This document shows positions 18,927-26,211 of a stretch of 64,000 nt of DNA, piece after piece. The number at the start of each line of letters is the position of its first letter. Position 1 is the first letter of the stretch. The translations under genes and the position numbers were made by a program. The stretch is from the NCBI GenBank assembly GCA_902168105.1, contig CABHOY010000016.1, positions 1-64,000 on the forward strand, written 5' to 3'. Under the pieces are notes generated by a model that was not told the origin of the DNA, searched no databases, and worked only from the letters and a program-made list of their open reading frames with translations. This DNA comes from an uncultured Flavihumibacter sp. GTDB taxonomy: Bacteria; Bacteroidota; Bacteroidia; Chitinophagales; Chitinophagaceae.

Positions 18927-19160
18927 TCACATCGGCTTCTCCGGAAAAAAATCCCTAATCGAACAGCCAAACAACTTCGCAATCTCGTTCAGATGCTTAA
19001 TATTATACTTATCTCTCCGCTTCGGATTCTCAATATGACCAATGAACCCTTCCGAATATCCCAGTGCCTCTGCCAGTGACGCCTGCGTAAATCCTTTCTC
19101 AGTACGCATTTCCTTAACCTTTTCTATTACATACAGTTCGATCTTGGCCTTTTCGCTCAT
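18927..19160 (-). CDS. XRE-family helix-turn-helix regulator
   Basis: A 77-residue Cro/CI-type DNA-binding protein. The HTH reads KGFTQASLAEALGYSEGFIG, followed by HIENPKRRDKYNIKHLNEIA. It is little more than the domain, typical of controller proteins. It lies 97 bp upstream of the ATPase-HEPN-methyltransferase set on the same strand, so it could be its controller gene, analogous to C proteins of restriction systems. It could equally belong to the divergent replication module that starts at 19453. Confidence 0.85.
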   Translation of the reverse strand: MSEKAKIELYVIEKVKEMRTEKGFTQASLAEALGYSEGFIGHIENPKRRDKYNIKHLNEIAKLFGCSIRDFFPEKPM

Positions 19161-19452
19161 CCTTTTTCAAGCGAAGCAAAATTTTATTTTCAAAATAACT
19201 ACAGTGACATGTCTATGTATTTGTAAAATTCCTATCTTCGTAATCTATTCTTAAACCAATCATATGATCTACTATCTGATACGCATGAACTATTAACTCA
19301 TGCGCTTTAGCCGAGGGACGTAGGAGAGGCAACGTTAACCTACACAGGGGCAAAGTAATTCTGCAAAGTCATGAAAAACCAATCATGCCGGTCCTCCGGC
19401 CAGCCATCTCATTGCCATTAAAATCAAAAATCAAAAACCAAATCAAAAACCT
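19161..19452. promoter_or_regulatory. Divergent intergenic region with structured leader
   Basis: This stretch separates the minus-strand XRE gene from the plus-strand replication module. It contains a 7-bp hairpin (CGCATGA at 19282-19288 with TCATGCG at 19298-19304). A GC-richer segment full of short self-complementary words follows (for example CCGGTCCTCCGGCC near 19389-19402), and the sequence AAATCAAAA repeats three times directly before the first ATG. It could be a structured 5' leader or operator region. I do not recognise a known riboswitch. Confidence 0.35.
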
Positions 19453-19674
19453 ATGATAAACAATTCTCCACTCGATCAACTCACGCAATACCTCGAGTGT
19501 TTCGACGACATCAACGACTCCAAATCAAAACTCGACTTCCTGCTCGACACAACACTATCCAGTATCGAAACCGACGACTGGTCAGCGGACGAACGGGCGA
19601 ATTTAATCTTCTTCTGTCGGCAAACGCAACTACTCTTAACCAATCTAAAAAAACTATCCAATGATCAAAACTAG
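19453..19674 (+). CDS. Small acidic hypothetical protein
   Basis: A 73-residue, acidic, helical protein (LTQYLECFDDINDSKSKLDF). I do not recognise a family. It is the first gene of the plus-strand run to 23368 and its last codons overlap the next gene by 14 bp, which supports it being translated. In this context it may be an accessory of a mobile replicon. Confidence 0.55.
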   Translation: MINNSPLDQLTQYLECFDDINDSKSKLDFLLDTTLSSIETDDWSADERANLIFFCRQTQLLLTNLKKLSNDQN

Positions 19675-19993
19675 AATGAGAAGATCTGATATCTTCAAAA
19701 CGCTCACAGCCTGTATCATTATGAACGATCAGCAGGAGAGGAGCGCTGTAATTGCTCGCTTAAAAACCATCGGCATAAAACACTTTGTCTGTTATCCATC
19801 TTTCGAAGCCGCATCCGCCGATTTCAAGAAATTCTACAGCATTGCGGAACCTGACTTTATAATAACCAACTGTAGCGACGTTCCATCAGGCAATCTGCCA
19901 GTCTTGGAGGTCACTACAACCGAAGAGGATCTGAAGTTATCAATAATGCAAATGTTCAAACGAAAATTTAAACTATGTCGCATTGTTTCGTAA
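19661..19993 (+). CDS. Hypothetical protein of the replication module
   Basis: A 110-residue protein that overlaps its upstream neighbour by 14 bp and its downstream neighbour by up to 19 bp. Alternating strands and helices (KHFVCYPSFEAASADF, then PDFIITNCSDVPSGNLPVLE) are reminiscent of a receiver-like alpha/beta fold. The phosphoacceptor pattern is not convincing, so I leave the function open. Position suggests translational coupling. Confidence 0.5.
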   Translation: MIKTRMRRSDIFKTLTACIIMNDQQERSAVIARLKTIGIKHFVCYPSFEAASADFKKFYSIAEPDFIITNCSDVPSGNLPVLEVTTTEEDLKLSIMQMFKRKFKLCRIVS

Positions 19994-20643
19994 TCGTGAA
20001 ATCATTTCCACGGCGAATAGCAAAAGGTAAAACAGATGACATCACTAAGATGACGGCAGTCGTTCAATCCGATCTTGAACAACTAAAAAAAGAACACACT
20101 AAATTAAAACAAGCCGTTAATCAAACCATATATGAAAAATTGATCCGTATAGCATATAAAGCAAAGGCAGTTGACCGCCTGATAAGAGATAATAGGGTTT
20201 CTTCTGAAGGAGGAATGTCTTTTGTCGGTGGCATCCGCCGCACTTACACCGAAGCGCTTTGCAGAGTCGTCTCATTCTCTTTGGATTTACCGTTGGAATA
20301 TTCAGAGTCCATAGAGGAAATCATCACAACCAACACTCACTGGTCAAAAATACACAAGCACATGCCAATATCCACGCCATTGAATTTACTCGATGATCTT
20401 TACAATAAACTATCCAGCGCACCAATGTATTTCCGTGAAGAAGTATCCCGTTCCTGTGGTTGGTCATTAAACACATTCTTTGCAAGAAAGGGCAACAGGG
20501 TCAGACTACAACGCAAAAGAATACACGATCATCCATTAACAGAAGCGGAAGCAGAAAAGATCATATCTATCTTCAAAAATACCATCATCCCGGCGTTAGA
20601 GGAAACATGTTTGACATGGGAACAACGCTTAAAGAACAATTAA
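19975..20643 (+). CDS. Hypothetical protein with C-terminal helix-turn-helix-like segment
   Basis: Up to 222 residues from ATG 19975; an internal ATG at 20050 (MTAVVQSDLEQLKKEH) would give 198 and avoid most of the overlap with the previous gene. The N-terminus is predicted coiled coil. The C-terminal segment (SRSCGWSLNTFFARKGNRVR, then LTEAEAEKIISIF) follows the pattern of small Bacteroidota DNA-binding HTH proteins (CxWSxxTFxRK, then LSxxExxKI). A terminator-like hairpin follows 15 bp after the stop. It is possibly a regulator of the module. Confidence 0.55.
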   Translation: MSHCFVIVKSFPRRIAKGKTDDITKMTAVVQSDLEQLKKEHTKLKQAVNQTIYEKLIRIAYKAKAVDRLIRDNRVSSEGGMSFVGGIRRTYTEALCRVVSFSLDLPLEYSESIEEIITTNTHWSKIHKHMPISTPLNLLDDLYNKLSSAPMYFREEVSRSCGWSLNTFFARKGNRVRLQRKRIHDHPLTEAEAEKIISIFKNTIIPALEETCLTWEQRLKNN

Positions 20644-20657
20644 AAACTACTGCAATA

Positions 20658-20689
20658 TTACGAGACTGAATAATCATTCAGTCTCGTAA
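20658..20689 (+). terminator. Hairpin terminator after the first replication-module genes
   Basis: A 12-bp perfect stem, ACGAGACTGAAT (20660-20671) with ATTCAGTCTCGT (20676-20687), has a four-base loop and two further A-T pairs outside. It sits 15 bp after the stop at 20643 and is followed by an AT-rich stretch. Confidence 0.8.
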
Positions 20690-21099
20690 ATAATTCAAAA
20701 CATATGTTAGTTAGATTATATTTATGATAAATAAATATTTAATCTTTGATTAATGTTGTTAACAATCTGTTTAAATTGCATCTCGTAATATCTCTTTAAA
20801 AGCGAAAACTCAAAATTGATAAAAACATGAAAAAGCGACTTACGAACATTCCGCCGCTCCTTTCACCTGATCTCTCAGGATTGAATCTGATATATACCGT
20901 TTCTGCTGTTAACACCTCCCTACGACTACGACTATCCCTACCAGTCCTACTATAATCCCCAAGGACATCGTTACCCCTTCTTTTCAATAACAACTTCTTA
21001 CTAATAACTTTTCATCGCATGTATGCGTGTGCGCAAACTATTGTGCCTACGCCGCCTGCCTTGAAGCTTCACTATTATTTAATAACCAAATCTGATAAC
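20690..21099. other. Intergenic stretch with a short doubtful ORF
   Basis: About 400 bp after the terminator. An ATG at 20827 opens 42 codons (MKKRLTNIPPLLSPDL and on) to a stop at 20955. In the next frame the DNA encodes a proline/tyrosine-rich stretch (PPYDYDYPYQSYYNPQGH) that looks more like real protein than the zero frame does. It may be the ruin of a short gene. The upstream half is very AT-rich and may hold the promoter for the genes beginning near 21100. Confidence 0.3.
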
Positions 21100-22011
21100 A
21101 TGCACATGTTAAGTACCATCGAATTCCTCATAAACGAGGATATTCCACAACAATTGCAAAGATCTGCTATTCTCAGCCAGAGATTTATCAACCAGATAAT
21201 GTCCCGCAGTGGCCCGAATCAACATTCGATAAACCGGGAATATCTGGCATCGGTCAGGAATGCAGCAAATGAAGACGAGCTCCGTATGGTCGTAAGGGAC
21301 TGCCAGTACAGTATTGTCCGGATGCTGGACAGGTTAATTGAATGGATACCAGGACCTGAAGTAGAACGGATCGATATGTTAGACCCTGATGATGAAGGTA
21401 AATATGTATTCAAACACCTTCACCAGGTATTGTATGGCCTCTACATGCATATCGAAAAAGACTACAACCGGTATATGGACCATCGATACAGAATTCCAGC
21501 ATACAGCAGGCTCTTATTCGAGGCATCTGTTATAGACACGTTGGTGGCTTTGAAAAGCTCTCCCCATTTCCGCTCGCTCAACAGCCGTCTGCAGTATATT
21601 GTAACAGAACCATTAGAGCTGATAGTCTCGGCACCCTACGACGAAGGTCTCTCTTATCACAGCAGGAACTATATTGAAGCATTAGCCGACCAGTTACTCA
21701 ATTTCGTAAAAAAGGGCGATGATGATGTATGGAGTTTGTATAACCGTCTCCAGTTTATAGACTTCAATAACATAAGCTACGTCCTGTATTTAAGGGAGAA
21801 ATTCAGCGAAGAATGTTTGCCTACGCTCTCTCACAAGGAGAAATACGTCTGGCTCCTCGAACGACGAAAGAAGATCGCTCATCAGTTGGTCGAAGACGGC
21901 ACCTCCTTCATGCCAGGTCAAAAATCGCTTAAAGCAATGCTGAACGAATGGCTGAAATGGGAGATCTCCCACGTAAAAAGAATGATGGAACTCGAATTAA
22001 TCACCAAATAG
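21100..22011 (+). CDS. Hypothetical helical protein of the replication module
   Basis: About 303 residues if started at ATG 21100 (MHMLSTIEFLINED). The frame is open back to an ATG at 21019, but the extra residues (MYACAQTIVPTPP) look unlike the rest. The protein is almost all helix and strongly charged, ending with YVWLLERRKKIAHQLVEDGT and a Trp-containing helix (MLNEWLKWEIS). It distantly recalls RteC-like proteins of Bacteroidota conjugative elements, but not enough to call. It starts the second part of the module and ends 12 bp before the initiator gene, implying co-transcription. Confidence 0.6.
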   Translation: MHMLSTIEFLINEDIPQQLQRSAILSQRFINQIMSRSGPNQHSINREYLASVRNAANEDELRMVVRDCQYSIVRMLDRLIEWIPGPEVERIDMLDPDDEGKYVFKHLHQVLYGLYMHIEKDYNRYMDHRYRIPAYSRLLFEASVIDTLVALKSSPHFRSLNSRLQYIVTEPLELIVSAPYDEGLSYHSRNYIEALADQLLNFVKKGDDDVWSLYNRLQFIDFNNISYVLYLREKFSEECLPTLSHKEKYVWLLERRKKIAHQLVEDGTSFMPGQKSLKAMLNEWLKWEISHVKRMMELELITK

Positions 22012-22023
22012 AAAAAGAACAAC

Positions 22024-22764
22024 ATGAATAATCAATATTTGAAAATCAACTTCATCCACCACCTGAACGCATTCTACAGCCTTATCCACGAGAACGAGCG
22101 ACTACGTGCCAATGATATCAGTCTCTATCTGGCACTATTCCAGTTGTGGAACCTGCGACGTTTCCCTGTCTCCTTGGAGATAGACAGAGAATCAGTTATA
22201 AATCTTTGTAAGATACGCTCAAACCACACATATGCGCGATGCCTGAAACGATTAGACGATTACGGCCTCCTGACTTATGAGCCTTCTGAGCAGCCTTATT
22301 TGAGAAGCGTGATAAAAATGGTTCCGTTGGAAAAAAATGACACACATGTGCGTGATAAAATTGACACACATCCGTGTGGCAATAAGGACCCTGGTACGTG
22401 TGTCAGTTTTGACACACATACGGGAGCAAAATTGACACACATTAATAATAAACAATTAAACAATATTATAAACGGGCGTCAAACAGAGCGCTCGCAGGAA
22501 AAAGTGGTAATACCTGATTTGGAAGAAGTGTGCACCTATTTCAGAACATTAGGGCAACCGGAAAAAGAAGGGAACCAGTTTTATTACCACTACAAAGCGA
22601 TCGGCTGGACATTAAGCGGCATGCCAATTTGGGATTGGAAAGCAGCCGCTGACAAATGGATCGGCCACATTCCTTTACTCAAACAAAATACAAATGGAAG
22701 AACAATACCAATACCCGGAGAACTCCGGACAAACCGAAACAAACGTTACGATGAGCCCTTTTGA
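22024..22764 (+). CDS. Phage-type replication initiator with iterons inside the gene
   Basis: A 246-residue protein. The N-terminal 90 residues form a winged-helix domain (RANDISLYLALFQLWNLRR, then RSNHTYARCLKRLDDYGLL). The middle is a low-complexity linker whose DNA carries the repeated word TGACACACAT. The C-terminus has the phage replisome-organiser pattern of spaced aromatics (FYYHYKAIGWTLSG, then WDWKAAADKWIGH). The next gene, overlapping it, is a DnaC-like helicase loader. This arrangement (N-terminal origin binding, origin within the gene, C-terminal partner region, loader next) parallels lambda O and P. Its probable role is to bind the internal repeats and recruit the replicative helicase through the loader. 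Confidence 0.72.
   Translation: MNNQYLKINFIHHLNAFYSLIHENERLRANDISLYLALFQLWNLRRFPVSLEIDRESVINLCKIRSNHTYARCLKRLDDYGLLTYEPSEQPYLRSVIKMVPLEKNDTHVRDKIDTHPCGNKDPGTCVSFDTHTGAKLTHINNKQLNNIINGRQTERSQEKVVIPDLEEVCTYFRTLGQPEKEGNQFYYHYKAIGWTLSGMPIWDWKAAADKWIGHIPLLKQNTNGRTIPIPGELRTNRNKRYDEPF
22338..22476 (+). other. Putative replication origin: iterons plus AT-rich unwinding stretch
   Basis: Four direct copies of TGACACACAT lie at 22338-22347, 22362-22371, 22410-22419 and 22433-22442, starting 24, 48 and 23 bp apart. An inverted near-copy (ACGTGTGTCA) is at 22396-22405 and a weaker inverted one at 22372-22381. Directly after the last copy, 22441-22473 is almost pure A/T (ATTAATAATAAACAATTAAA and on). The whole lies inside the initiator gene. 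Direct repeats followed by an AT-rich element are the classic layout of iteron origins such as lambda ori. Confidence 0.6.
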
Positions 22765-23368
22765 TTATTGCTATCTGTTGAAACAGGTAGAAGAGAAGGG
22801 AAGGGATTTGTATCGTCATGATTTTACTATCGATGATATCGACCGCCCTGTCGTAACAAAGCTGATCGCTTACTTTCTCCGCGACGGACAGGTCGCTGCA
22901 AAAGAAAAGATAGATTTGCATAAGGGACTTTTCTTAACCGGCCCGATAGGCTGCGGAAAAACAGCCCTGATGCGTATTCTGTCTAAATTCAGCTTACCCG
23001 ACCATCGCCCGTTTCTGAGGTCTTCATCGGAAGTCAGCCTCGAATTCGCGGATTTAGGCACTGACGTAATCCTGAAATATAGCAAGAGAGCATTCAATCC
23101 TTACAGACGTTTGCCGCTCGTTCATTGCTTCGACGATCTGGGAAATGAATCGCTGGTTAACTATTGGGGTAATAAGATCAATCTGATGGCTGAGATACTC
23201 TTCAGCAGATATAATCTGATGCATTCACATGGAATGATCACCCATGCAATAACGCAACTTAACGTGGCTGAACTGGAGGCGATCTACGGTAATTCCCTGC
23301 GCAGCCGTATGCGTGAGATGTTCAACCTGATTGTTTTTCAGCCGGATTCAGGCGATAAAAGAAAGTAA
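22694..23368 (+). CDS. DnaC-like helicase loader ATPase
   Basis: A 224-residue AAA+ protein of the DnaC/IstB type. Walker A is GPIGCGKT, a Walker B-like acidic pair lies in LVHCFDDLGNE, and a downstream Arg-rich segment (NSLRSRMREMFNLIVF) matches the sensor/arginine-finger region of loaders. It should load the host replicative helicase at the origin inside the preceding gene. The first ATG at 22694 overlaps that gene by 71 bp; an ATG at 22751 would overlap by 14 bp and is also reasonable. A strong terminator follows. Confidence 0.8.
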   Translation: MEEQYQYPENSGQTETNVTMSPFDYCYLLKQVEEKGRDLYRHDFTIDDIDRPVVTKLIAYFLRDGQVAAKEKIDLHKGLFLTGPIGCGKTALMRILSKFSLPDHRPFLRSSSEVSLEFADLGTDVILKYSKRAFNPYRRLPLVHCFDDLGNESLVNYWGNKINLMAEILFSRYNLMHSHGMITHAITQLNVAELEAIYGNSLRSRMREMFNLIVFQPDSGDKRK

Positions 23369-23423
23369 TGGTCTTAAATATGAAAATGAGCGGGTAGTCT
23401 TGCCCGGTCTTCATCAGAATGGA

Positions 23424-23455
23424 AAAAGGCCCCTGCAGGAATGCGGGGGCCTTTT
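23424..23455 (+). terminator. Strong terminator after the replication genes
   Basis: A 13-bp stem (AAAAGGCCCCTGC at 23424-23436 with GCGGGGGCCTTTT at 23443-23455, one T-G pair) has a six-base loop. It ends in a T run on the plus strand and, with its A-run, can serve the convergent minus-strand gene ending at 23487. Confidence 0.88.
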
Positions 23456-23486
23456 CAGCTAAAACTACTCTCTATGGCAAAAATAA

Positions 23487-24245
23487 TCAGGCAGTTCCTG
23501 AAACGGCTACTAACGCCAACGCGTTGTATATGCCGTTATTCAGGCTATAAGAAGTGCCGCCTACTTTCTGGAAGAATTCAATCCCCAGCGAGAGGAAGAC
23601 CGGCTTCGTGCTGTTTGCACTGATATTGACTGACAGGTTCAGCAACGCTGTAGGTGTCGCGTCCAATACCAGTTCTCCGCTATTGGTTACCCCGTTAACG
23701 AATTTCTGCGCCTCAAAGTCGATCTCAACACCTGCACAGGAAATCACAAAGTGTGTCGCTCCCGGTGGTGCAGCAATCGTGTTGATCGGAATAAAAGGTG
23801 CTAATGATACTGACAGCGCACCTGTCGCGCGGTCAATGTTCGTCGTGTAAGGCGCAAAGAGTATACTTTGCAGCGGACTGTTAATATTGAATTCAAAGCC
23901 GGTTAACATTTCCGCTTCACCGTCTATGACATTCCGCTTTCCGCGGGCGCTTGTAGCATCTGCTTTGATGACTTTCAAAAAAGCCGCCGTCAGCCTGGAT
24001 GTTACATATGAGTCGCCTGCTTTTTGCAGTAAAGCACGTACAGATGTGCGGAGCAGTTTGCTGGCTTTACCAGCCCTGCCGAATTCCTCGCCATTCTCCC
24101 GCGTTCTTGCATACGCCGGGTCCGTGGCGATACGGTCACCATCTACACCGCCTTTCTCACGGGCGAAGTAACCGTTCCTTCCTTTGTAAAAACTGATGTT
24201 TCCCATCGTACCCTGTAAGGGTATGATGCCTTTTTGTTTTGGCAT
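23487..24245 (-). CDS. Hypothetical protein (DUF6266-like, KGIIPLxGTxGNISFxK type)
   Basis: 253 residues from ATG 24245; the codon two positions upstream is only TTG. The N-terminus (MPKQKGIIPLQGTMGNISFY, then KGRNGYFAREKGG) is a pattern I know from hypothetical proteins widespread in Bacteroidota, of no known function. It continues with an alanine/arginine-rich helical part (RTRENGEEFGRAGKASKLLR) and a beta-rich C-terminal half. It faces the replication module convergently and is divergent from the HTH gene at 24417. The proteins at 60659-61225 and 62397-62687 share a related N-terminal layout. Confidence 0.7.
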   Translation of the reverse strand: MPKQKGIIPLQGTMGNISFYKGRNGYFAREKGGVDGDRIATDPAYARTRENGEEFGRAGKASKLLRTSVRALLQKAGDSYVTSRLTAAFLKVIKADATSARGKRNVIDGEAEMLTGFEFNINSPLQSILFAPYTTNIDRATGALSVSLAPFIPINTIAAPPGATHFVISCAGVEIDFEAQKFVNGVTNSGELVLDATPTALLNLSVNISANSTKPVFLSLGIEFFQKVGGTSYSLNNGIYNALALVAVSGTA

Positions 24246-24380
24246 TTTCAATAAAGTTTTGGTTTGTGATTAAATTGTGCATTATCAGGCGATGCACATT
24301 AGCCTTTCTACGTAGATCGTTAGCTAACTTTGTAATTACAGCACAAAACTACTGTCGTATTTTTAACCAAAAAAACATCG

Positions 24381-24416
24381 TTGCCGTTTATGCCGGATAT
24401 GCCGGATTTGCCGAAA
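24381..24416 (+). repeat. Four 9-bp repeats abutting a start codon
   Basis: TTGCCGTTT, ATGCCGGAT, ATGCCGGAT and TTGCCGAAA lie in tandem at 24381-24416, ending exactly at the ATG at 24417. Because nine is a multiple of three they are in frame with the gene and would encode MPD-type tripeptides if translation began at 24390. They could be N-terminal coding sequence or an upstream regulatory repeat. Confidence 0.5.
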
Positions 24417-24620
24417 ATGAACAACAAAATCCCCAGTCGCATCGTGATTTACCCTCGCGATGTTCAGAATATAACAGGATGCCGCGAACGTACCGCCCGT
24501 TATATTCTTCAACAGATACGTGTCGCTAATAACAAATGCCCCGGACACTTCGTCACCATAGCTGAATTTTGCGCATTCAGAGGGCTAAAGGAAGAAGACA
24601 TCAGACAGTTCCTTGTATGA
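24417..24620 (+). CDS. Small helix-turn-helix-like protein
   Basis: 67 residues from ATG 24417 (MNNKIPSRIVIYPRDVQNIT). The frame extends upstream to an ATG at 24390, adding MPDMPDLPK encoded by 9-bp repeats. The body GCRERTARYILQQIR, then FVTIAEFCAFRGLKEEDIRQ, looks like two successive helix-turn-helix-like units, a layout I recall in small Bacteroidota proteins of unknown role. It stands alone, divergent from the DUF6266-like gene. Downstream are the 11-bp tandem repeats and a hairpin. Confidence 0.65.
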   Translation: MNNKIPSRIVIYPRDVQNITGCRERTARYILQQIRVANNKCPGHFVTIAEFCAFRGLKEEDIRQFLV

Positions 24621-24646
24621 TCGATTAAGAGGATTCTTTTCCGGAG

Positions 24647-24690
24647 ATGCGTCGTGTATACGTCGTATATGCGCCGTATATGCGTCGTGT
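24647..24690 (+). repeat. Four tandem 11-bp repeats
   Basis: ATGCGTCGTGT, ATACGTCGTAT, ATGCGCCGTAT and ATGCGTCGTGT follow each other without gaps (consensus ATRCGYCGTRT), 27 bp after the HTH gene. A period of 11 bp puts each copy on roughly the same face of the helix, as in iterons or regulator binding arrays. Confidence 0.65.
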
Positions 24691-24753
24691 ATGAAGCATG
24701 TTTACAGGTCGATTGTAGAGCCTGCTGAACTGAACCAATAATATACAAAAACC

Positions 24754-24797
24754 AGGGCCGGCCTGAAAGCCTTATTAGCTTCCGGACCGGGCCTTAA
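24754..24797 (-). terminator. Imperfect GC-rich hairpin, probable bidirectional terminator
   Basis: GGGCCGGCCTGAAAGC and GCTTCCGGACCGGGCC face each other around CTTATTA with a few mismatches and G-U pairs. On the minus strand the stem is followed by a T run (GGTTTTTG), fitting termination of the cupin gene transcribed leftward. It could also end transcription of the HTH gene from the left. Confidence 0.55.
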
Positions 24798-24966
24798 AAT
24801 AACTTTAAGACAAACTCAGAACGGCTTACCGCCCGATTTATAAATACGCTCCACTGGTCTTATCTACCATTAATTTTTTTTCCTATCGGAAGAATATCTG
24901 GTAATATCACACCCCCTTCATCTGCATGCAGCGTTTTCCCATTTTGCAGGGAACTTTTAAGTCCAC

Positions 24967-25455
24967 CTATTTCTTTTTATTCCGCGGATCATCAGCCGGG
25001 TTTATATAGTTCAATCCCAACGGCCCATACGCAGTAACCTGGGTTGTATAATCGCCGGATTTCGCCCAATGGAAATGAGGGGTATTACCCGGAAGGACGA
25101 ATATGCTTCCCGGAGGGTATGCCTTTAATTTTGTACTATCAAATTCGCTGCCTATACCGATGTAGAAGACACCTGATATCACGGTATAAACACGATTCTC
25201 AGGGTGAGTATGCGGCATAAGTATCGTGCCTGCCGGAACATGCACCCTTGCCATATAAGGCTCAGCTTTTTTAGGATCACCCACCAATACAGCAATTTGC
25301 GCGCCTGGCGGAAATGCGGGGAATGATGACCATTTGATGTTCTCCTGGTAAATTTCGCCCAATTTATCATTTGCTAAACCCTGGGCTTGTATTTGGGTTG
25401 CCGGCAGGAATACAACCAGGCATAGTACGAACAACAGGTAATTTATTTTTTTCAT
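24967..25455 (-). CDS. Secreted single-domain cupin protein
   Basis: A 162-residue protein with a signal peptide ending near QIQAQ, so periplasmic or secreted. The cupin barrel shows the first metal motif PHTHPENRVY (His82, His84, Glu86) and the second region PGNTPHFHW (His127, His129), which would bind a metal ion. It resembles ChrR-like or DUF4437-like cupins that sit beside small stress genes; the substrate is unknown. It is monocistronic: a hairpin-forming operator lies just upstream and a terminator about 170 bp downstream. Confidence 0.8.
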   Translation of the reverse strand: MKKINYLLFVLCLVVFLPATQIQAQGLANDKLGEIYQENIKWSSFPAFPPGAQIAVLVGDPKKAEPYMARVHVPAGTILMPHTHPENRVYTVISGVFYIGIGSEFDSTKLKAYPPGSIFVLPGNTPHFHWAKSGDYTTQVTAYGPLGLNYINPADDPRNKKK

Positions 25456-25472
25456 GATGATTTTTTTTTCCT

Positions 25473-25498
25473 ACCCAGTCAATATTGCTTTACTGGGT
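25473..25498 (-). promoter_or_regulatory. Inverted repeat upstream of the cupin gene
   Basis: ACCCAGT at 25473-25479 and ACTGGGT at 25492-25498 form a 7-bp inverted repeat with a 12-bp spacer, centred 30 bp upstream of the cupin start. It could be an operator or a 5' leader hairpin. Confidence 0.45.
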
Positions 25499-25645
25499 TC
25501 TGATTTTGAATTTTGATTTGCTGTGCCTCGGGCACGAAGCAAATTTCCGCACCATTTTGCAGTTGGAAGCGTGACCTACATCACATTCCCTTTTTTTTTG
25601 CCCATTAATCATGGCCCTGATGAATCACGATGATGGAAATGAAAT

Positions 25646-25673
25646 GAAAGGTCCGCCTACAAGCGGATCTTTC
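25646..25673 (-). terminator. Terminator after the DinB gene
   Basis: GAAAGGTCCGC (25646-25656) and GCGGATCTTTC (25663-25673) form an 11-bp stem with one G-T pair and a six-base loop. It lies 37 bp beyond the end of the leftward DinB-family gene. Confidence 0.75.
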
Positions 25674-25709
25674 ATCTTCCTGGACAGGAAGTGACACGGC
25701 CGTTGATAG

Positions 25710-26210
25710 TTACCTGCCTTCCATAATATAATACGTCGCTAAATCAATAGAAGAAAATGCTGTAAATCCTACCTGCCTTAAAGTACTCACCAATTGCCCC
25801 CGATGATAAGTGGAATGGTTCATGACATGTGCCACCGTAGCTGCAAATTCCAATTGTCCTTCTCCACCCCGGGGATATTTAAAGGTAATAGCTTTCAGAT
25901 GATCTCCTTCCTTAGTTGTATCAATAAAGTCTTTCATTCCCACTGATGACTGGCGCCATATAGCTAATAACTGCTCTTTACTACCATTAAAATCCAGAGA
26001 TAGAAACACCGGATCTGCACAGTTATTCCAGAAATCGATCCATACCCGCTCTGCACTGGCAATATGCAATACTGTTTGCTTTACACTATTGAAACTACTT
26101 GTCGCCACTTGCTCCCATTGCGTATCATTAATCTCCCGTAGCCAGCCAATTGCCTTATTGTTAGCCCAGATGTTGTATGAAGCTAATTGTAAAAGATATG
26201 CCTTGTTCAT
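25710..26210 (-). CDS. DinB-family putative metal-dependent protein
   Basis: 166 residues from MNKAYLLQLA. The start at 26210 is preferred over the upstream codons, which overlap the preceding gene. It is a four-helix DinB/YfiT-like fold with the expected metal-binding histidines in VLHIASAERVW and HVMNHSTYHRGQ. Members are thiol-S-transferase-like or of unknown function. The stop of the upstream PEBP gene is one base before this start, so the two are co-transcribed. Confidence 0.85.
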   Translation of the reverse strand: MNKAYLLQLASYNIWANNKAIGWLREINDTQWEQVATSSFNSVKQTVLHIASAERVWIDFWNNCADPVFLSLDFNGSKEQLLAIWRQSSVGMKDFIDTTKEGDHLKAITFKYPRGGEGQLEFAATVAHVMNHSTYHRGQLVSTLRQVGFTAFSSIDLATYYIMEGR

Positions 26211-26211
26211 C

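Noticed and set aside
21100..22011. RteC regulator of a Bacteroides conjugative transposon
   Set aside because: Only a loose helical resemblance; no RteC-specific phrase seen, and no mobilisation, conjugation or integrase genes are nearby.
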